Below, piece by piece: positions 60,325 through 64,000 of a DNA stretch of 64,000 nt. Location of the stretch: NCBI GenBank assembly GCA_016125385.1, contig WGLV01000011.1:1-64000 (forward strand). The letters run 5' to 3'. The notes under the pieces were generated by a model. It saw nothing but the letters and a program-made list of their open reading frames with translations. It made no database searches and was not told the DNA's origin. The number at the start of each line of letters is the position of its first letter. Position 1 is the stretch's first letter. The translations under genes and the position numbers were made by a program. Origin of the DNA: a bacterium (lineage in GTDB: Bacteria > Hinthialibacterota > Hinthialibacteria > Hinthialibacterales > Hinthialibacteraceae).

Positions 60325-62265
60325 TCACGCGTAGGCGCGGATTTCAAACACGTTGGCGGTTGAAGAACCGTTGGTCGCCAGCACGCGCAGTTCGATCGCA
60401 TCGACGGTTTCCGGCGTGAAGCGGTGTACGCGCTTGCGCTGATAATTGCCGGTCACGCGTTCGATCACGCGGCGGCTTTCTCCATGAATCGCGATCAGTT
60501 CATAATCGCGCGCGGTTTCGGGCTGTGCGCCGCGAATCATCTGCCGGGTGGTTGAATCGCTGTGGGAAAGCGTGAGCTGGCGGTGCAGCCCGCTGTCGAA
60601 GGTAAGATGCACTTCACGGATGCGCTTCGACTCGGGGAAACGCAGCTGAATCCATTGCGGCAGCGATTGATCGGGCAGCGACTGCCACTGGTTTTTGTAT
60701 TGATACCACGTGCGGTTCCATCCATTGATGACGTTTTCTGGTCCGTACCAGCCTGGTACCGAGCTGGAGGCCCACGCCGTCGCGGAGCGGGCGAGGTCGT
60801 ACGGATCGCTGTTGGAGGCGCCGATGATGAAGGCGTCGTCTTTGAGCAGCGTCTGTTGAAGTTCCTGAATGGCTTCTTTGCGCAGAGCGCGGGGGGTGCA
60901 GCTGTTTTTTACGCACAACGCCGCCGCCGTCCCCGCCGCCTGGCCGATAACGGCGCAGGTCGCCATGACGCGGGTGCTGCCAAAGGCGACGTGTGAGGCG
61001 CTGATGTCGCGGCCCGCGAACAGCAGATTGTTGATGTTCTTCGAATAGAGGCTTCCGAAAGGCACGTTGTAGAGCGGTCCGGGGATGGAGGTATACGGAG
61101 GGCCTGGCTCCCAGATCCCTTTCGGCGGGTGAAGATCGATGGGCCAGCCGCCAAAGGCGACGCCGTCCTCGAACTGTTCGCCGGCCTGAACCTCCCGCTG
61201 AATCAGCACGTGGTCGCCGATAAAGCGGCGGCTTTCGCGCTTGCCGGGGATGGCGCCGATCCAGTCAAGCGCCCAGTTTTCGCTTTGAGGATACTTTCCA
61301 CTGTTTTTGACGTGATCCCAGATGCCCATCGCGGCGGCGAGCAACTCGTCGCGAATCATCTCGTTGTCTTTGATGATGTCGAACTCGCCGCCCCACTCGC
61401 ACCACCAGTAGCCGTATTCCCACGAGCCGATGCCGCGATGCGGCAGGCCCTCGGGCGGAAGGTCGGCGGCCCAGTCGGGCGCGATGAACGGCATGGGTTT
61501 GTCGTACTCGCGCGTCATCAGCAGAATTGAACTGCCCAGCGTTTTGCCGTCAGCCTGGTCGGGCGCGAGGTCTTCGCCGTATTCATCCTTCGCTTCGCGG
61601 CCGTGCCGGTACAACGCGCCCGCTTCGGCGCCGAGACGGCCGTCGCCAGTGCAATCGAGGAACTGCTTCGCTTGAATGGTAAACAGGTCTTCGGTGGAAT
61701 GACGCGAGACCGTCACCGCTTTAATCGTTTCGCCATCGCTCATTTCGACGCCGCAGCAGTGGCTGTTCATCATCAAGGTCACGTTCGGTTCGCGGATCAC
61801 CCACTCATACAGAATCAGATCGAAGACGTTGGCGGAACGCTGGGGGTTGGTCACCGACTCATGCAGGCGGATTTCTTCCATGATTCCCGATTCTCGCGAA
61901 TCGGTGTCTTTGCGGCCGCCGTGACGGTCGGCGCCGACGATGTGCATGCGTACTTCGCTGGATGCGTTGCCGCCCAGTACGGAGCGATCCTGCACCAGGA
62001 CGACCCGGGCGCCGTTGCGGGCGGCGGCGATCGACGCGCAGACTCCCGCCATGCCTCCGCCGATGACGACGACGTCGGTTTCGAGCAGATAACGGCTTAC
62101 CACGCCGCTTTTGCCGAGCGGGACCGCTTCGCTTTTCGCCTTGCGTTGGATCTCGGATGAGGGGGCGGCGGAAACGGGCGCGGCGCCCGCTACGGCGGCG
62201 GCGCCCGCGGTTTGCATGAATCGGCGGCGCGAAAGCCCGCCAGTCAGTTCTTCAGGAGTCGGCAT
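60325..62265 (-). CDS. Tat-exported FAD-dependent oxidoreductase with C-terminal discoidin-like domain
   Basis: A 646-residue protein of the FAD_oxidored (PF12831-like) family. A Tat leader (LSRRRFMQTAGAAAVAGAAP) precedes the Rossmann dinucleotide motif VVVIGGGMAGVCASIAAARNG. A further cofactor motif is FAGRDISASHVAFGSTRVMATCAVIGQAAG. Residues ~500-646 look like an F5/8-type-C (discoidin) carbohydrate-binding domain (WASSSVPGWYGPENVINGWNR, IQLRFPESKRIREVHLTF). The start at 62265 has GGGAG nine bases upstream. The likely substrate is a sugar or polyol in the periplasm. The gene is enclosed by 110-bp direct repeats. Confidence 0.88.
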   Translation of the reverse strand: MPTPEELTGGLSRRRFMQTAGAAAVAGAAPVSAAPSSEIQRKAKSEAVPLGKSGVVSRYLLETDVVVIGGGMAGVCASIAAARNGARVVLVQDRSVLGGNASSEVRMHIVGADRHGGRKDTDSRESGIMEEIRLHESVTNPQRSANVFDLILYEWVIREPNVTLMMNSHCCGVEMSDGETIKAVTVSRHSTEDLFTIQAKQFLDCTGDGRLGAEAGALYRHGREAKDEYGEDLAPDQADGKTLGSSILLMTREYDKPMPFIAPDWAADLPPEGLPHRGIGSWEYGYWWCEWGGEFDIIKDNEMIRDELLAAAMGIWDHVKNSGKYPQSENWALDWIGAIPGKRESRRFIGDHVLIQREVQAGEQFEDGVAFGGWPIDLHPPKGIWEPGPPYTSIPGPLYNVPFGSLYSKNINNLLFAGRDISASHVAFGSTRVMATCAVIGQAAGTAAALCVKNSCTPRALRKEAIQELQQTLLKDDAFIIGASNSDPYDLARSATAWASSSVPGWYGPENVINGWNRTWYQYKNQWQSLPDQSLPQWIQLRFPESKRIREVHLTFDSGLHRQLTLSHSDSTTRQMIRGAQPETARDYELIAIHGESRRVIERVTGNYQRKRVHRFTPETVDAIELRVLATNGSSTANVFEIRAYA

Positions 62266-62342
62266 CGCGTACATCTCCCATTCAAGGATTCGACGGCAAA
62301 TCAGAGGCTAAACCGAACGTATGGCTGAGTCTGGCTCTTATA

Positions 62343-62451
62343 TTTGTTGCCAAAGTTATTTTCAGATTAACCGTGCCGAAAATCACGTTTCCTTGTGACT
62401 TTCGGCGATTGTACCAAGGTCCAATACGAACATAATCCTGACAACCGCTAT
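62343..62451. repeat. 110-bp direct repeat, copy 2 (upstream of the FAD gene)
   Basis: Second copy of 59991-60100, in the same orientation, at an offset of 2352 bases. Read on the minus strand it has TACAAT (62415-62410) followed by a hairpin GCCGAAAGTCAC...GTGATTTTCGGC with a G-T pair, just downstream of the probable start of transcription of the FAD gene. Confidence 0.9.
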
Positions 62452-62590
62452 ACAACTGTACTCATGGTATCAAATCGAGAACGATTTTCGAATATGCGGA
62501 ATCGGGAAACTTCAGAGAGGGGAGCGGAAAGAGGATTGATAACGGATCTTCGTCAAATGACAGGCATGAGGTGTTGTTGTGGTTGTTATT

Positions 62591-62746
62591 TCATTCATTT
62601 TTATTTTTCGACGATTGGAACAGCGACAGGATGCGGCGCCAGAGAGAAGGCTTGCGGTTTTTCATCTTTTTCAGAAAATCCTGATTTACGTCATGAGAAA
62701 CCTGACGCCGTTTGCCGGATACCACGCGGAACGTCTCGTCTTTCAT
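62591..62746 (-). CDS. Small basic protein, 51 residues
   Basis: The frame is preceded by TGGAGC eight bases before ATG 62746. It encodes a Lys/Arg-rich helical protein (KDETFRVVSGKRRQVSHDVN, FLKKMKNRKPSLWRRILSLF) ending SSKNKNE. The pattern of basic and hydrophobic residues (LWRRILSLF) suggests an amphipathic, nucleic-acid- or membrane-associating peptide. I recognise no family. It is oriented opposite to folE and shares the upstream region. Confidence 0.5.
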   Translation of the reverse strand: MKDETFRVVSGKRRQVSHDVNQDFLKKMKNRKPSLWRRILSLFQSSKNKNE

Positions 62747-62798
62747 TCGATTGCTCCATTCACTGAACTGAAATAATTAAAAATTTTTGAACGTTTTT

Positions 62799-62827
62799 TT
62801 GTTCATTTTGTCTGGGCCGGGTATACT
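62799..62827 (+). promoter_or_regulatory. Sigma-70 promoter of folE
   Basis: TTGTTC (62799-62804), 17 bases, TATACT (62822-62827), about 150 bases before the folE ATG. Confidence 0.6.
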
Positions 62828-62974
62828 GTTATCATCGTCAGGGTTGATTCTATAAAATTCACCATAATAGTCAACTTGATATCTCGCATTTTTCATTCAA
62901 TCCAACCTGTATCCACAACCATCGACCCTGAAACCGCGACTTTATCTTTGAGTTCCGTAGAAAGGCGTACTCCG

Positions 62975-63577
62975 ATGATCCACTTGCAATCCGCGGCGGC
63001 GGCCGCGCAAACCATACAGGAAGACCCGATCGAATTGATAACCCACGACCTGATCGCCGAAATCGGCGAAGACCCGGGCCGTGAAGGGCTGTTGCGTACG
63101 CCCCGGCGCGTGGCGAAGGCATGGCGCGACCTGACCGCCGGATACGATCAGGACCTGAACACCATACTGAACGGCGCGGTGTTTGAGGAAGCCGTCGACG
63201 AAATGGTGATTCTGACCGACATCTCGTTTTTCAGCCTGTGTGAACATCACCTGCTGCCGTTTTTCGGCCGGGCGCACGTGGCGTACATCCCCAACGGGAA
63301 GGTGGTCGGCCTGTCGAAGATTCCCCGCGTGGTGGAGATGTTCGCGCGGCGGCTGCAACTGCAGGAACGCCTGACTCAGCAGATCGCGCAGGCAATCGAC
63401 GAAGCGATCGAGCCGCGCGGCGTGGCGGTGGTTACGGAAGCCGAGCACATGTGTATGATGATGAGAGGCGTTCAGAAGACGGGCGTTGACACTCGCGCCA
63501 GCGCCATGCTGGGCGCGTTTCGAGACAACGCCTCGACGCGGTCTGAATTTTTGAGCATGCTGCCCAGGCGAACGTGA
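62975..63577 (+). CDS. folE: GTP cyclohydrolase I
   Basis: A 200-residue enzyme that converts GTP to 7,8-dihydroneopterin triphosphate, the first step of folate synthesis. Zinc ligands are Cys89, His92 and Cys160 ([10 protein letters not shown] and [10 protein letters not shown]), with catalytic His91 and His158. The signature [29 protein letters not shown] is split across residues 110-138. The start at 62975 has AAAGG upstream, giving the usual family length; an earlier in-frame start at 62876 adds 33 unrelated residues. The SDR gene follows after ten bases, so an operon is likely. Confidence 0.96.
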   Translation: MIHLQSAAAAAQTIQEDPIELITHDLIAEIGEDPGREGLLRTPRRVAKAWRDLTAGYDQDLNTILNGAVFEEAVDEMVILTDISFFSLCEHHLLPFFGRAHVAYIPNGKVVGLSKIPRVVEMFARRLQLQERLTQQIAQAIDEAIEPRGVAVVTEAEHMCMMMRGVQKTGVDTRASAMLGAFRDNASTRSEFLSMLPRRT

Positions 63578-63587
63578 TAACCATATT

Positions 63588-64000
63588 ATGACGCAACGTT
63601 TACTCGACCTCACAGCGATCATCACCGGCGGCGGCCGCGGCATCGGCGCCGCGACCGCCCGGTTATTCGCGCGTCACGGCGCGCGGGTTATGGCCGTCAG
63701 CCGGACGGAAAGCGAACTCCAGCAAACCGTCAATGAGATCAGGGATGAATGCGGGCCGGATCGCGCCGCGTATTGCATCGCGGACGTAAGCGACCCCGGC
63801 GACGTTCAGCGGTTGTTCGATGAGACCGGCCAGCGTTTCGGCCCGGTTGACATTCTGGTGAACAACGCGGGCGTGGCGATCGTCAAACCGTTCGACGAAC
63901 TGACTCTGGACGACTGGGAACGGACGATGGCGGTCAACCTGCGCGCGCTGTTTTTATGCAGCCAGCAGGCGTTCCGCCTTATGAAAGATCGCGGCGGCTG
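63588..64000 (+). CDS. Short-chain dehydrogenase/reductase, N-terminal part, cut by the window end
   Basis: The frame runs from ATG 63588 to the window end without a stop (137 codons visible). It shows the SDR cofactor motif TGGGRGIG, a ADVSDPGDV acidic region, NNAG and the start of the catalytic region. This is the classical SDR type; NADPH or NADH preference is unclear. It lies ten bases behind folE, so it may be a pteridine/dihydrofolate-linked or fatty-acid-type reductase. The C-terminal catalytic YxxxK is outside the window. Confidence 0.9.
   Translation, partial: MTQRLLDLTAIITGGGRGIGAATARLFARHGARVMAVSRTESELQQTVNEIRDECGPDRAAYCIADVSDPGDVQRLFDETGQRFGPVDILVNNAGVAIVKPFDELTLDDWERTMAVNLRALFLCSQQAFRLMKDRGG

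Larger units (their letters stand above)
62266..62974. other. Intergenic region with repeat copy 2, a 51-residue ORF and the folE promoter
   Basis: Besides the direct repeat (62343-62451), a small minus-strand gene at 62591-62746 and a plus-strand promoter at 62799-62827, nothing else is recognisable. A plus-strand frame (62395-62766) overlapping both the repeat and the small gene looks spurious. Confidence 0.5.

Noticed and set aside
62395-62766. Plus-strand 123-codon frame
   Set aside because: It starts within repeat copy 2, has no ribosome site and is antisense to the more convincing small gene at 62591-62746.
62942-63643. Minus-strand 233-codon frame antisense to folE
   Set aside because: It is complementary to an unmistakable GTP cyclohydrolase I and is His/Arg-rich, as expected for a shadow frame.

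Overview
This 64 kb window comes from a Gram-negative, moderately GC-rich, heterotrophic bacterium. Supporting signs are an LpxH-type UDP-diacylglucosamine hydrolase, an MsbA-type lipid ABC exporter, many Tat leaders, a type II pseudopilin and sigma-54. The mix of repeated Tat-exported Gfo/Idh/MocA oxidoreductases, a sulfatase, a sialidase-like protein, a GH2 protein, a DUF4185-like lipoprotein and a FAD oxidoreductase with a carbohydrate-binding-like tail resembles poorly cultured glycan degraders of the PVC/FCB neighbourhood (Lentisphaerota, Hydrogenedentota or Sumerlaeota type). That placement is an inference from gene content. No rRNA, tRNA, CRISPR array, prophage or transposase was seen.

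Layout. 0-8 kb: a thioredoxin-TPR protein, a stand-alone core MetE-like protein, a SIS isomerase with two Gfo/Idh/MocA genes, a DUF4185-like lipoprotein and a pirin. 8.4-12.2 kb: an envelope-stress module (Spy/CpxP-like protein, ECF sigma factor, small anti-sigma-like membrane protein, CnrX/Spy-like sensor), then rpoN. 12.4-15.5 kb: a Maf/MptE-like DUF115 protein, a 78-bp tandem-repeat array with duplicated terminators, and msrB. 15.7-24 kb: a DinB-like protein, a secreted (alpha/alpha)6-type glycoside hydrolase, two more Gfo/Idh/MocA genes, a pseudopilin, a nucleoside deoxyribosyltransferase and repeat-rich spacers. 24-38.8 kb: an orphan HigA-like antitoxin, sialidase and HpcH aldolase operon, a GH2 protein with a degenerate active site, a Dabb protein, a fifth Gfo/Idh/MocA, DUF423, YjbQ, CysQ, a sulfatase, a membrane protein with a truncated paralogue beside it, and a secreted NUC endonuclease. 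38.8-49.7 kb: a secreted beta-sandwich protein, then GT39-type transferase with msbA, and polA-coaE-rho. 50-64 kb: a cyclic-nucleotide-binding protein, a Gly-rich secreted protein, lpxH, an Lrp/aminotransferase pair, an HD-GYP response regulator, dapA with a TPR/C39-like protein, a FAD oxidoreductase flanked by 110-bp direct repeats, folE and the start of an SDR gene.

How the genes work together. Housekeeping operons (polA-coaE-rho, msbA-GT39, Lrp-aminotransferase, YjbQ-CysQ) are interleaved with isolated, individually promoted catabolic genes, a layout that suggests dispersed regulons rather than classical polysaccharide-utilisation loci. One signal fits this: a 40-bp promoter-like element is shared, without gaps, between the glycoside hydrolase at 16.4 kb and the FAD oxidoreductase at 62 kb. 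The most unusual items are this shared element and its associated repeats, the apparently dead GH2 and C39-like domains, the tandem-repeat array, and gene remnants at 35.0 and 37.7 kb that are too short or too broken to be noticed in a routine gene call.
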